Shown: positions 1 to 10,125, counted from the first letter of the stretch. The stretch: DNA of 64,000 nt from Pseudomonadales bacterium (GCA_019090615.1 JAHRVQ010000016.1:61055-125054); one strand, 5' to 3'. The notes: generated by a model not told the origin, from the letters alone. Translations and numbers: made by a program.

Positions 1-104
1 TATATTTCTGGTTTTCTGAGCTGTGATTAACGTAAACAAAGGCCTCACGGGCGACGATGAGCTTTAATCAAAGGCTCCCTCGACACCGAACAGCGAGAAA
101 TAGC

Positions 105-371
105 TTGATTAATAAATCCATAACGATTCAAAACAAATTAGGTCTACATGCACGCGCAGCATCTCAATTTGTCAAAATTGCACAGTGTTACGCAGCAGAA
201 ATTCAGGTATCCAATCATATTGGTTCGGCCAACGGCAAGAGTATAATGAAGATGATGATTTTGCAGGCAGGGATCGGTAGTGAAATTGTCCTTAATATCG
301 AAGGCCCAGATGAACAGGCCGCCATGGATGCTTTAATCGAGCTCGTAAACGATAAATTTGGCGAAGATTAA
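105..371 (+). CDS. ptsO: HPr-family phosphocarrier of the nitrogen PTS (Npr/PtsO)
   Basis: Small phosphocarrier that relays phosphate from EI-Ntr to EIIA-Ntr in the regulatory nitrogen PTS. The motif GLHARAA carries the phosphorylated histidine, followed by the GKSIMKMMIL region typical of the Npr/PtsO branch. An ATG at 57 would give 104 residues, but a TTG at 105 gives 88 residues and places the active histidine exactly at residue 15, as I recall for Pseudomonas PtsO. I therefore prefer the TTG start. It is followed 5 nt later by mgtE, suggesting one transcript. In Pseudomonas rapZ lies just upstream, but the first 104 bases here do not show a recognisable gene end. Family call is very secure; the start is inferred. 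Confidence 0.9.
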   Translation: MINKSITIQNKLGLHARAASQFVKIAQCYAAEIQVSNHIGSANGKSIMKMMILQAGIGSEIVLNIEGPDEQAAMDALIELVNDKFGED

Positions 372-376
372 ACGCA

Positions 377-1729
377 ATGCCTGGCCTGACGGAAAACAAA
401 CCGCTGGATAGATTAAACGAACTATTATCCGGCGGCACCTACAATCAGGTCCGTACCCTCATTCAGATTCTAAAACCAGCTGACATTGCCGCTTTACTGG
501 AGTCCTCTCCACCCAAAGAACGCACCATCATCTGGAAACTTGTTGAACAGCATCAGCAAAGCGAAATTTTACAGGAATTGAACGAAGAGTTAGTCAGCGG
601 ACTTCTAGCAGATATTTCTCCCGATGAAATAGTGCATCTGCTCGAGCAGGTTGAATCGGACGACGATCTAACAGATATACTACAGCAACTACCCAATGCA
701 ATAACCCACCAATTGCTTCGTTCAATGGGCACCACTGATAGAGCTCGAGTTGAGAATTTACTCTCTTACGCTGAAAACACCGCCGGTGGACTTATGGACA
801 CCGAAACGATCAGCGTTAGAGCGCGAGTTACCCTCGATGTGGTGCTGCGTTATCTTCGTCGACATACTGAACTACCCGCTATGACGGATAATGTTTTTGT
901 GGTCAATCGCAATGATGAATATCTGGGGACACTTTCTCTATCAAGATTACTCGTTTCTGATCCGAATTTAACCGTACGGGAAATGATGGAAACCAACATC
1001 AACCCAATACCTTCAGATATGCATGAGTCTGAAGTCGCCGCTATATTTGCCAGATACGACCTGGTTTCAGCCCCAGTAATCGATCAGGAAGGCAATCTGC
1101 TCGGCAGGATTACTATTGATGATGTTGTTGATGTTATTAAAGATGAAGCTGACCACTCCTTATTAAGTATGGCAGGTTTAACCGAAGAAGATGATACCTT
1201 TGCGCCCATTATTCAAACCGCCAAATCGCGTACGCTTTGGCTAGGCGCTAACTTGATCACTGCTCTGATTGCCTCATCTGTCATCAGTGTTTTCGAAGAT
1301 ACCATCGCCAAAGTCATCGCCCTCGCTGTGCTAATGCCAATAGTCGCCAGTATGGGCGGAGTGGCTGGCAGCCAAACCTTAACGCTGCTAATACGCAGTA
1401 TGGCCCAGGGCCAGCTAGCAGAAAGTAATCAACGTTGGCTAGTAAGAAGAGAGCTTGCCGTTGGGGCGATAAACGGTATAGTCTGGTCAATTGTAGTTGC
1501 TGCTGCTGCAACCCTTGTTTTCAACGACGTCACCCTCGGACTTGTCATTGCCCTGGCGCTCATAATCAATCTCATTACTGCAGCCTTTGCTGGCGCTACG
1601 CTACCCAGTGTACTACGCTCTCTGAATATTGACCCAGCAGTTGCTGGTACTGTGCTGCTCACAACAATCACTGATGTTGTCGGTTTTTTATCCTTTCTTG
1701 GACTGGCGACACTTTTCTACGCCCGATAA
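377..1729 (+). CDS. mgtE: Magnesium transporter MgtE
   Basis: Inner-membrane Mg2+ channel of 450 residues, normal for the family. The N-terminal half is the cytosolic MgtE N domain (about residues 15-130, helical repeats rich in Leu and Glu). Next come two CBS domains (about 130-260, ending in ISDDVVDVIKDE-like residues, here TIDDVVDVIKDEAD) that sense cytosolic Mg2+. The C-terminal part has about five membrane helices with the PIVASMGGVAGSQ segment, matching the pore-helix signature. The start is 5 nt after the Npr stop with no clear Shine-Dalgarno sequence, so translational coupling is likely. Confidence 0.93.
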   Translation: MPGLTENKPLDRLNELLSGGTYNQVRTLIQILKPADIAALLESSPPKERTIIWKLVEQHQQSEILQELNEELVSGLLADISPDEIVHLLEQVESDDDLTDILQQLPNAITHQLLRSMGTTDRARVENLLSYAENTAGGLMDTETISVRARVTLDVVLRYLRRHTELPAMTDNVFVVNRNDEYLGTLSLSRLLVSDPNLTVREMMETNINPIPSDMHESEVAAIFARYDLVSAPVIDQEGNLLGRITIDDVVDVIKDEADHSLLSMAGLTEEDDTFAPIIQTAKSRTLWLGANLITALIASSVISVFEDTIAKVIALAVLMPIVASMGGVAGSQTLTLLIRSMAQGQLAESNQRWLVRRELAVGAINGIVWSIVVAAAATLVFNDVTLGLVIALALIINLITAAFAGATLPSVLRSLNIDPAVAGTVLLTTITDVVGFLSFLGLATLFYAR

Positions 1730-1842
1730 TATAGGGTATGCTCAAAAAAATTTCATGGGCAAAATTTCAAGCGCTACGAGCACAACACATTCCAATCAAA
1801 TTTGTTTGAAAATAACCTAAGCCCAACCATGGAAGACCAACC

Positions 1843-2409
1843 ATGAACGAAGAAGAATCACCCCCCCCTGAAGATCTCTACGATGGCCCAAGTAAATCCC
1901 AACGCAAACGAGATAGTAAAGCTATTACAAATCTCGGCAGTCAACTATTGCAAATTTCGGACGACCAACTAGCTACCTTACCCTATGCCAATATTATCGA
2001 CGCAGTCATGCAATGCAAAAAAATCACCAAGGGCAACGCACGTAAACGTCAAATACAGTATATTGGCAAACTCTTGCGCCATGTAGATATTGAAGAAATA
2101 CAACTCCTTGTGGACCGATTTGACGCCAGCTCGCAATCGCACGTTTTACTTTTCCATCAATTAGAAACCTGGCGTGACAAGCTCATTCAGCAAGACCCAA
2201 AGGTGATGACAGATATTCTCAGCCAACTACCCCAGGTCGACAGACAACATTTGCGTCAGCTTACACGTAATGCCATAACAGAGAACAATTCAGCCATTGA
2301 ACATCAACAGGACCGCCCCGCAATTCATTATCGAAAATTGTTCAAATACCTAAAAGCCGAATCAGATAATTCCGGACTCATCCAGTCATCAACCAACCCA
2401 CCTGAATGA
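1843..2409 (+). CDS. darP: Ribosome-associated protein DarP/YjgA (DUF615)
   Basis: 188-residue soluble, highly charged protein of the DUF615 family; the E. coli member DarP (YjgA) associates with the large ribosomal subunit during late assembly. The sequence has the family hallmarks SKSQRKRDS near the N-terminus and KGNARKRQIQYIGKLLR in the middle. It sits 113 nt after mgtE and converges with yhdP. In Pseudomonas tldD, pmbA and a nitrilase-like gene lie between this gene and yhdP/rng; they are absent here. Confidence 0.88.
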   Translation: MNEEESPPPEDLYDGPSKSQRKRDSKAITNLGSQLLQISDDQLATLPYANIIDAVMQCKKITKGNARKRQIQYIGKLLRHVDIEEIQLLVDRFDASSQSHVLLFHQLETWRDKLIQQDPKVMTDILSQLPQVDRQHLRQLTRNAITENNSAIEHQQDRPAIHYRKLFKYLKAESDNSGLIQSSTNPPE

Positions 2410-2464
2410 ACCCGCCGTCGAAAGAGCAAAATAAAAAAACACATAGCGATGCATTTTCTAGATG

Positions 2465-5400
2465 CTAATGCGCCCCTGATGATTCAGCCGCGCCACTGTG
2501 CATCTCACGCAAAGAAGCATCAAAAATGGAAACAAATTCAATCACTGGCTGCTCCATAGACCCGGTGATTTTATATTTCGCACTGCTCATAGCATTAATT
2601 TGATCTTTGAGTAACCGCTGCGCCAAAAAAACGCCCGCACCCGTCAACGGACTCATAGCAATAGCTGAATAAGCGGCATACCAGGGTAGATTACGATTTA
2701 AAGGCAGGGTCACGACCATATCGTTATCAAGTTCACTATCCGGCAAATTAATACGCCCAGCCACTTTAAAAATACTCCCAGGGCCTTCGACGACTATTGG
2801 TTTAACTACATCAATAATACCCTGGTTTAACTGTGTAGAACCCTGGATGCTATTGAAACTAAAGCCACTCTCAACAACATCTGAAAAATCCAGGCGAAAC
2901 CTTTTCGACAAGGAAGCAAAATCAAATATACCCAATAGTTTCAGCGCGCCGACATTACTATCCGCCTGTACAAACCTACCACTACCACGCTTAATTTCCA
3001 CCATACCAGCAACACGTTCCAAATCAACCATAGCCGGCGAACCCGACCATGAAAGTGCAGCGCCAAATTCAAACCCCTGACCTTCAATACTGGAAGCATA
3101 ACCCCATTGTTCAAGCGCAGTTGCCAAATCAGGGACTAAAACTGCGCCGCTAAATTCACTACTATGAATCCCTCCGTTCAAGGTCCATTTGAGCTGAGCA
3201 TCACCTTCTAGTTTTAATCCTTTAACCGCCGCTTGCTGAAAGTCCAATATACTGCCTGAAGGATGCGGGCGGTAATTAAAAGCCCAGCTGCCGTAGTCTT
3301 CGTCACCTAAATATAATTGACTCACTGAGAAGTCAACGGCCATCAACTCGACAGGGTCAACTTCCATGAGCGGATCTATACCTGCATCATCAGTATCTTC
3401 GAATTTCACATAGTCCAGCTTTACGTCCAGCGGCGCGCCATCATCATAAGCAACCAGAGTCCCCTGTAACATTTTGCTATTAAGTAATATTTCCCAGGAA
3501 TCCTGCTTTTTAGTGATATACGTTTGAACATTGTCCACTTCAAACCCGTAGGCATCAAGCACACCAAAATTGACGTCTATAGCTTCAAGATAGCTGGCAA
3601 GTTCACGTTCCAATGATAGTGAAGAACGGCCGATCAGGTCCTCCGAAAGCGCCTCCCATTCACTGTAGACAGCTTTATCTATCCTCCCTGTAACCCGTAG
3701 TTGATCGAACTTTGCTTCATATATTGGTTGTTCTCCAAAAAGAATGAGTCCTCCCACAGGTACTTCATCAACGATTTTTAACGACGTTTTAACTTTTTCG
3801 CCAAGATTCACATCAATTCTAAAACCCGTGTCATTTAATTGCTGCCGATAAACCAAAGGCATTACATCGCCCCTGGACTTACCCATAGGAAAGGGCATAT
3901 CAATATCAACACCCAGCAAATTGGACCTGGCATCTATGTTAATTTGTCGCTCAGTATTTTCAGCCATTGGAATGTTGAGCTGTAATTGATAATCCATTTC
4001 ACCATCAGCGCGCGTTAATAGCAGTTGATCTGACCATTCATATAAATTGGCCATGGACACTGAGCCAGCAACATCTATTTGAATAACAGCATCACCTTGC
4101 CATTCTTTGGTATCCACTCGGCCAGCTACCTGCTCATCAAAAACTAAAGCGCTAAATGCCTCAGAATCTAAACCCGTATGAGTTCCGTAGTTAAATAGCC
4201 CCGTCAGTTGAGCAACATGCAAATTAAACTGCGGCATAAAAAGATCAGTTTTATCCAGTTGCAACTTCAGGTTAACCAACGTTTCGCTGCCCGTTTTTGT
4301 AGCCAGCGGTATGGTTAAGCTTGCCCTGCCAGACATTTTCCCGTCGCCAACCCAGCCAGAGGCCATCTCACCGGTCAAGTCAAACAGCGGCGTCTCAGTT
4401 AACATTCTCAAACCATCTGAAAATGGCCCTCGCAATTGACCATTAATAATAATGTTTTCCGCCACGCCAAGACGAGATACAGGCACTAATACCTCAGCAT
4501 CAAATACCTCGCTATCAAAAACCAGGGCGTTCGCATTAGCAGAGTAGACCTTCCGGTTGCTTACATAAATAGTTGCATGTAGATCATCGAACCGAGGCCA
4601 TTGCGGATCATAATCCAGAATAACATCATGGACCTGAAAATAGATTTGATAAACTTTTTGATCTTTTGCAGCAACCGTTGCCAGGGAGCCGTGAAACACC
4701 ATACCACTTTGATCAGCAACACCACCCAAAATCGCACTGTTTAACCAACGCCGTAACTCTTCCGCAACCGTTTTTGGTAAATATCGATGCGAGTCTAATA
4801 GCGGCGCATTAATCACACCCAGCTCCAGGCCCCAGGTATGATCAAGCACATTTTTCGGCAATTTAAAAAAAGCCTTGCCTCTGGCAATTAGACCGGATCT
4901 TTTTGCCTCCACCAAACCTGAATAAATATGTAATTCCTCATCCTTATTTTCATAATACAATCGTGCATGAACCGCATCAAACAACCAGGGTTCGGCAAAC
5001 AATCCAGGCACACGCAGTTCTGTTAAACCCTCATTGTGGATATCAAAAAAACCTTTTTCGGGTGTCAACGAAACAAACCCGTCTAACTGAGAAACTGACG
5101 TACAGATATCACATTCTGCGGCACTAATATTGACCAGTTGAGCAGTTAATTTTATTTTCGGCTTAGTTGCTGAAAACTCAGCGACAAACATCAGATCACT
5201 AATTTCACCGCTCAGATCAGCACGCTCTAGCATACCAAGCGCTTTTTCTGACAGCAGGCCGGTTTTCTCACCCAGACTATCCAGACTCCGACTGATATCA
5301 CCTAGAGAAATACTAGGAACACTGCCAACTGCCTGCCAGGCGGTTTTCAACCCTGCCGCTTTATGCTTGTTGCTTGCCGCCATCTCAACGCCAGATTTCA

Positions 5401-6454
5401 TAATCGCAAATCTCAACGCCTCCAATTGCCAGTCAACTTCCAAGAGTTTTCCTGACAAGGATTTAAAAAACAATGATATGCCATCTTTTTGACTTGCAAG
5501 GGCCGACAATTCGGCCTTTAAATTAGCCGCTATAGCTTGTTGATTCTGCCCTGAGTTAATAATTACAGACTCAACTTCGGGCAAACCTCTCACCTTAATC
5601 TGCCCATTATCCATCGTCAGCCAAAACTCGCCCCGCGCTTTAACGGCTTGCAGCGCATAATCCTGGAAAACAGGATTAGGAATAAATTCAATCAGCTCAA
5701 CCAAAGGTAGCTGTAAATAGAAATCCCCCTTGAAACCCCTGTCTGCTGGGTGACCACTAAAAAGGCCGGTCAGAAGGAACGGTTCTGCAGATTTTGAGTG
5801 AGAACTTTGCGAGAGCAATGCAAGCCCCGAATCCACCTCCGCTTCAATCATTTTCACCATTAACGGCAGAGCAATAGATTTTCGGCCATTTTCCTCTGAC
5901 AGCGCTATAGGCTTGCCAGTGACGGCAGAGACTTTATAATGAGTTTCGTGGCCTATTATATCCACCTCGAGCCCTTCAACAGACATCAATGTAATGCTAT
6001 CGAGCAGATCTAGCAAAGGCTCAATATTGAACGGGCCGTCAGAGTCGGGGAACCCGCGGATGCCCCAAGCAGCTACAGCATTTTTTTCAACCGCCAACTT
6101 TAAGGCTTTAATATCAAGTTCAGAGATCAAAGGTTTCAAATTCATTAAGCTTGCGACAACATCAAGCCTGAAGCTCAATAGCGTAATTTCAACTGCCGGG
6201 TCTTGCACCGCCCCAACAATCATTCCCTGAATTTTAATATCTGGGTCAAGATAAATTAGCTCACCATCAATCGCCGCAATCGCCACGGGTAACTGCAAGG
6301 CTTCCGACAACACCTCTTCGATATCGGTTCGATACTGATCGATACCGGCAAGCAGAATACGTCCAATGCTGACGTACGCCGCCACAACCAATAAAACCCC
6401 AACCACAATCCCTTGCAGGAGACGACTAACCTGGATTTTTCTAGCAAGCTTCAT
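2465..6454 (-). CDS. yhdP: YhdP-family AsmA-like envelope protein (TIGR02099)
   Basis: Very large (1329 aa) periplasmic protein anchored by one N-terminal membrane helix (about residues 12-33, VVGVLLVVAAYVSIG). YhdP belongs to the AsmA/TamB superfamily of bridge-like proteins implicated in moving phospholipids to the outer membrane. The long beta-rich body lacks enzymatic motifs, and length and position next to rng match the family. The start is 5 nt after the rng stop, so the two genes are probably co-transcribed. Function here is inferred from family. Confidence 0.9.
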   Translation of the reverse strand: MKLARKIQVSRLLQGIVVGVLLVVAAYVSIGRILLAGIDQYRTDIEEVLSEALQLPVAIAAIDGELIYLDPDIKIQGMIVGAVQDPAVEITLLSFRLDVVASLMNLKPLISELDIKALKLAVEKNAVAAWGIRGFPDSDGPFNIEPLLDLLDSITLMSVEGLEVDIIGHETHYKVSAVTGKPIALSEENGRKSIALPLMVKMIEAEVDSGLALLSQSSHSKSAEPFLLTGLFSGHPADRGFKGDFYLQLPLVELIEFIPNPVFQDYALQAVKARGEFWLTMDNGQIKVRGLPEVESVIINSGQNQQAIAANLKAELSALASQKDGISLFFKSLSGKLLEVDWQLEALRFAIMKSGVEMAASNKHKAAGLKTAWQAVGSVPSISLGDISRSLDSLGEKTGLLSEKALGMLERADLSGEISDLMFVAEFSATKPKIKLTAQLVNISAAECDICTSVSQLDGFVSLTPEKGFFDIHNEGLTELRVPGLFAEPWLFDAVHARLYYENKDEELHIYSGLVEAKRSGLIARGKAFFKLPKNVLDHTWGLELGVINAPLLDSHRYLPKTVAEELRRWLNSAILGGVADQSGMVFHGSLATVAAKDQKVYQIYFQVHDVILDYDPQWPRFDDLHATIYVSNRKVYSANANALVFDSEVFDAEVLVPVSRLGVAENIIINGQLRGPFSDGLRMLTETPLFDLTGEMASGWVGDGKMSGRASLTIPLATKTGSETLVNLKLQLDKTDLFMPQFNLHVAQLTGLFNYGTHTGLDSEAFSALVFDEQVAGRVDTKEWQGDAVIQIDVAGSVSMANLYEWSDQLLLTRADGEMDYQLQLNIPMAENTERQINIDARSNLLGVDIDMPFPMGKSRGDVMPLVYRQQLNDTGFRIDVNLGEKVKTSLKIVDEVPVGGLILFGEQPIYEAKFDQLRVTGRIDKAVYSEWEALSEDLIGRSSLSLERELASYLEAIDVNFGVLDAYGFEVDNVQTYITKKQDSWEILLNSKMLQGTLVAYDDGAPLDVKLDYVKFEDTDDAGIDPLMEVDPVELMAVDFSVSQLYLGDEDYGSWAFNYRPHPSGSILDFQQAAVKGLKLEGDAQLKWTLNGGIHSSEFSGAVLVPDLATALEQWGYASSIEGQGFEFGAALSWSGSPAMVDLERVAGMVEIKRGSGRFVQADSNVGALKLLGIFDFASLSKRFRLDFSDVVESGFSFNSIQGSTQLNQGIIDVVKPIVVEGPGSIFKVAGRINLPDSELDNDMVVTLPLNRNLPWYAAYSAIAMSPLTGAGVFLAQRLLKDQINAMSSAKYKITGSMEQPVIEFVSIFDASLREMHSGAAESSGAH

Positions 6455-6459
6455 TTCCG

Positions 6460-7941
6460 TTAACTTGGCGAAATCAGAACAACATCGAACTGCTCTTGTG
6501 TATAGCTAGTTTCCACCTGCAAACGAATTTTGGCCTCCAGCGCACTGGTCAGTTCTGAGACACAACTTGAATCTTCATCTAACAAACGGTCTATTATTAC
6601 CTGAGCGGCCATAATTAAACACTCCTTGTCCTGAAAATCAGCAGCCTTCCTTTGTATTTCACGAAAAATTTCCAGACAAACCGACTCCGACGTTTTGATA
6701 AAACCTTTCCCGGTACAATAAACACAGGGTTCGCACATCATTTTCAAAAGACTTTCGTGGGTACGTTTTCGCGTCATCTCAACCAGACCCAACTTTGAGA
6801 TCTCAGTAATATTCCATTTTACGCGGTCTGAGTGCTGGCCTTTTTCCAGCATTCGCAGAACCTGGCGCTTATGTTCTTCATCAAGCATATCGATAAAATC
6901 AATAATTACGATACCGCCAATATTTCTCAACCGAAGCTGCCTTGGAATAACCGCTGCAGCTTCCAGGTTGGTACGATAAATCGTTTCTTCAAGATTACGC
7001 CGCCCGACAAACGCACCGGTATTAACATCAACAGTGGTCATCGCCTCCGTCTGATCCACCACCAGATAACCACCTGACTTCAGCGGCACCTTTAATTCGA
7101 GCGCAGCCTCTATTTGATCCTCTAAATGATGTGCATCAAATAACGGAATTTTCAGCGAAGCCAATTCTAAACAGCTCGCTTTTTCTGGAATAAAATAATG
7201 CAAGAAACGCTTTAGTACAGCAAATATATTCTCATTATCAACCAGGATGCGAATAGTATCTCTGGTGATAATATCCCGCATGACACGTAAATGGAGCGGC
7301 AAATCCTCAAATACCAAAGACGGCGAACTGGCCTTCTGCATATCCTCTTTAACTGATTGCCAACGTGCCCTGAGTAATTCTGCATCTTTTAGAATCTCAT
7401 CCTCGTTGGCACGCTCCGAGGCTGTCCGAACAATAAAACCGTCTGTCATATCCGGATGCCGAAGTTTTTCCAGAATAGATTTCAATCGCGACCTTTCTGC
7501 TTCATCTTCAATACGCTGAGATATACCCATATGGTCGGTTGACGGCATATAGACAAGAAAACGAGAAGCCAGCGATTTCGCCACTGTGGCACGTGCACCC
7601 TTGGTATTTATTGGCTCTTTGGTAACCTGGACAACTAAATCCTGCCCCTCATGAATCAGTTTGTTTATCGGTGGGTATTCAGCTGGTACAGCGCCATTTT
7701 CAGTATTTCGATGATTCACAATAAGATCGGTGATATGCATAAAGGCAGCACGAGGCTGACCAATATCAACAAATGCACTTTGCATTCCAGGCAATACCCG
7801 CACCACTTTCCCTTTATATATATTCCCTACAGTTCCGCGCGTATGAACCCTCTCAATAAAAATTTCCTGCAACAAGCCTTGTTCAACTACCGCCACCCTG
7901 GTTTCGTGTGGCGACACACTGATGATAATTTCTTCGGCCAT
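6460..7941 (-). CDS. rng: Ribonuclease G
   Basis: Endoribonuclease that matures the 5' end of 16S rRNA and cuts some mRNAs. 493 residues, normal for RNase G, without the long degradosome tail of RNase E. An S1 domain lies at about residues 38-130 (GTVGNIYKGKV, AFVDIG), then the DNase I-like catalytic region with acidic residues in TTVDVNTG and IIDFIDM. A cysteine motif CEPCVYC lies at about residues 410-416, equivalent to the zinc-link region. An AGGAAG sequence lies upstream of the ATG. It is between maf and yhdP. Confidence 0.95.
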   Translation of the reverse strand: MAEEIIISVSPHETRVAVVEQGLLQEIFIERVHTRGTVGNIYKGKVVRVLPGMQSAFVDIGQPRAAFMHITDLIVNHRNTENGAVPAEYPPINKLIHEGQDLVVQVTKEPINTKGARATVAKSLASRFLVYMPSTDHMGISQRIEDEAERSRLKSILEKLRHPDMTDGFIVRTASERANEDEILKDAELLRARWQSVKEDMQKASSPSLVFEDLPLHLRVMRDIITRDTIRILVDNENIFAVLKRFLHYFIPEKASCLELASLKIPLFDAHHLEDQIEAALELKVPLKSGGYLVVDQTEAMTTVDVNTGAFVGRRNLEETIYRTNLEAAAVIPRQLRLRNIGGIVIIDFIDMLDEEHKRQVLRMLEKGQHSDRVKWNITEISKLGLVEMTRKRTHESLLKMMCEPCVYCTGKGFIKTSESVCLEIFREIQRKAADFQDKECLIMAAQVIIDRLLDEDSSCVSELTSALEAKIRLQVETSYTQEQFDVVLISPS

Positions 7942-8015
7942 GCCGAGTTACTTCCTATCCAATTTATGAGTATGCTGCTCCAATATCATTAGCTAAACAA
8001 TAGAGCAATTTTCTG

Positions 8016-8642
8016 TTATCTGAGTTTTAATACGGATATACCAAAAGTATCAAGCACCGTTGAAGTTTCCATCAGCGGCAAGCCTACAACATTGCTGTAG
8101 CTGCCAACTATTGATTCCACAAAGATCGCGCCAAGCCCCTGGATACCATATCCGCCCGCCTTATCCAGCGGCTCTCCTGACTGCCAATATGACTCACTCT
8201 CTTCAATACCTAGCTTGCGAAATTTAACACGAGTTTCAACAAAAAAGGAAAGCAAAGCACCGGCTTTATTGCCAACAGATACACTTGTAAATACCTGATG
8301 TTCTCGATCTGATAATCGTAGCAACATATTACAACCATCCGCCATATCTTTCGGTTTACCAAGCACTTCCCCCTCTACGACTACGACAGTATCCGCACAG
8401 AGGATCACCTGCTTTTTAATTCCTTTGTGATGCCTTATCACATTAGCAAATTTTTCGGCAGACATTCGCTGAACATAAGCCAAAGCAGACTCACCCGCTG
8501 CAATAGATTCATCGATCGCAGGAATCAACACTTGAAAGGTCAGGCCCAACTGGCCCAATAAATCAGCACGGCGTGGCGAACCAGAGGCCAGGATTAGACT
8601 ACTCACAGAAATAATATCGGGCCGCACAACACAACCCTGCAC
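8016..8642 (-). CDS. maf: Maf-family nucleotide pyrophosphatase (YhdE type)
   Basis: Hydrolyses non-canonical or excess nucleoside triphosphates (dTTP/UTP in the YhdE branch) to monophosphates. The N-terminal LILASGSPRRADLL and the CADTVVVVEG segment, with the catalytic Asp, are diagnostic. The longest frame starts with a GTG overlapping the mreD stop and gives 208 aa. An internal GTG at 8606 would give 196 aa, closer to the usual length, and puts the LILASGSPRR motif near the N-terminus. Neither start has a clear Shine-Dalgarno sequence. Confidence 0.92.
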   Translation of the reverse strand: MQGCVVRPDIISVSSLILASGSPRRADLLGQLGLTFQVLIPAIDESIAAGESALAYVQRMSAEKFANVIRHHKGIKKQVILCADTVVVVEGEVLGKPKDMADGCNMLLRLSDREHQVFTSVSVGNKAGALLSFFVETRVKFRKLGIEESESYWQSGEPLDKAGGYGIQGLGAIFVESIVGSYSNVVGLPLMETSTVLDTFGISVLKLR

Positions 8643-9154
8643 TATGCAACATGAAAAAAACGCCTAGAAAACCTCAGACAAAGAAATATCCATGGCCACA
8701 ATAGTGCGCTCACTATCGCGGGTAGCAGATACCACAAGCTCCATTCGGCCAAACCGACAATATTTTCGATCCAAAAATTAATTAACAAACTTAAGCCAAT
8801 AATCGCAAAAACGATCAAACTCTGCTGCCATACCGCAAACATTCGTAATCGTTGATAGAGACTGGAGGAAATATACGTGACAATAATAAATGCTAGGCCA
8901 TGTTGCCCAAGTAAACTCCCCAACAACACATCCATTAGAATACCAATGGTCCAGGCAACTACAATTCCGACCCGATGCGGCAATGCAATAACCCAGTAGA
9001 TCAATACAAGCTCGATCCACTGAGGCCTCAAGTGACCTAATTCTCGTGGCAAAGAATCGGGTAAAGAAACAACAGCTAGCAACATTGCAATTGCAAAGGT
9101 CACAAAAATAACCCAACCACCTCTGCCACTACCCTCAACCACCGCTAGCCTCAC
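8642..9154 (-). CDS. mreD: Rod-shape-determining protein MreD
   Basis: Inner-membrane subunit of the elongasome, 170 aa with about five predicted helices (for example WVIFVTFAIAMLLAVVSL and SLIVFAIIGLSLLINF). MreD links MreC to peptidoglycan synthases during cylindrical growth. It overlaps the end of mreC by 20 nt and touches maf, giving a tight mreB-mreC-mreD-maf-rng order typical of gammaproteobacteria. Primary sequence is weakly conserved in this family, so position supports the call strongly. Confidence 0.9.
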   Translation of the reverse strand: MRLAVVEGSGRGGWVIFVTFAIAMLLAVVSLPDSLPRELGHLRPQWIELVLIYWVIALPHRVGIVVAWTIGILMDVLLGSLLGQHGLAFIIVTYISSSLYQRLRMFAVWQQSLIVFAIIGLSLLINFWIENIVGLAEWSLWYLLPAIVSALLWPWIFLCLRFSRRFFHVA

Positions 9155-9947
9155 CTCTGATCAATATATTATCTTCAACAAAGACCAATAACACATGTCG
9201 ACTACGGTCCAGCAACCCGCTTGGCAACGCGGTAACAACCGCAAAAGATTTACCGGGTTTAAATTCAATATTTTTAATCGTGCCTACTGGATAACCCACC
9301 GGAAATCTACCACCCATACCGGAACTAACTAATAGGTCCCCTTCACGAATATCGGCAGTTTCCTGAACATGATTCACCTCCAGCTGTCGGCTAGTACCCG
9401 TTCCTCTGGCAATAAGCCGTAAATTGCTGCGAACCACCTGAACGGGAACAAAATGAGATTGATCACTGAGTAATAGAACCCGACTGGTCAATGGGTTGAC
9501 TTCTATTACCTGACCTATGAGCCCCTGAGCATCCAGCACGGGTTGCCCAACAAATACCTTTTGGTCGGCACCCTTATCAAGAATAACCTCATGTCTCCGA
9601 GGGTCGGGATCCACGCCCACCATTTCAGCGACCAGTACTTTATCCTGAAGTTTTGCCGATGCATGCAATAAAGCCCTTAATCTGGCATTTTCCGCCGCAA
9701 GTTGCGACATCTTTTGAGTCTTTACCTTAAGTATAAGTAATTCGCTTTCTAGGCGAAGATTGTCCTCCTGCAACACTGATCTCGAATCGAATACGTCACC
9801 CAACGCCTCAGATGCTTTATTGGGATAGTCAGCCACCATCACGATGGGGTACACCAAAACTGCCAATCCAGATCGAGCGCTATCGAAAATATCAGATAAC
9901 TGGTCTATCGCCATTAAGGCAAGTGACAAAATACTGAATACCAGCAT
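9135..9947 (-). CDS. mreC: Rod-shape-determining protein MreC
   Basis: Periplasmic elongasome scaffold: one N-terminal membrane helix, a coiled coil (about residues 60-100, QEDNLRLESELLILKVKTQKM) and a beta-rich domain (GVDPDPRRHEVILDKG, SDQSHFVPVQV). From the ATG at 9947 the protein is 270 aa and begins abruptly with the membrane helix. The frame stays open upstream and encodes IKSLFLEETSIGYKM, resembling the short cytoplasmic tail of MreC (KPxFxRGPS... in E. coli). That tail begins with ATT at 9989, preceded by AGGA with an 8-nt spacer. No ATG, GTG or TTG is available upstream, so an ATT start is possible. An alternative AGG lies 7 nt before the ATG. Confidence 0.93.
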   Translation of the reverse strand: MLVFSILSLALMAIDQLSDIFDSARSGLAVLVYPIVMVADYPNKASEALGDVFDSRSVLQEDNLRLESELLILKVKTQKMSQLAAENARLRALLHASAKLQDKVLVAEMVGVDPDPRRHEVILDKGADQKVFVGQPVLDAQGLIGQVIEVNPLTSRVLLLSDQSHFVPVQVVRSNLRLIARGTGTSRQLEVNHVQETADIREGDLLVSSGMGGRFPVGYPVGTIKNIEFKPGKSFAVVTALPSGLLDRSRHVLLVFVEDNILIRGEASGG

Positions 9948-10125
9948 CTTGTAGCCTATCGATGTCTCTTCCAGAAAAAGTGACTTAATGAGTGTTGTCC
10001 TGCTTATTGTATCGATCGATTTCTATCGGTCGATTTATAGGGATCTATGCCTGTAGGCCAACAATGCCAGCAAATACAGTTGAAAGACATTCAACGACAA
10101 TTATCTCAACTCAAAGTTACCTGTA

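Noticed and set aside
1..104. End of rapZ upstream of Npr
   Set aside because: All three plus frames have stops in the first 30 bases and I could not recognise a RapZ tail, so no gene is claimed.
553..1671. Minus-strand open frames inside mgtE
   Set aside because: Short shadow frames lying opposite a strongly conserved gene, with no recognisable domain or ribosome-binding site.
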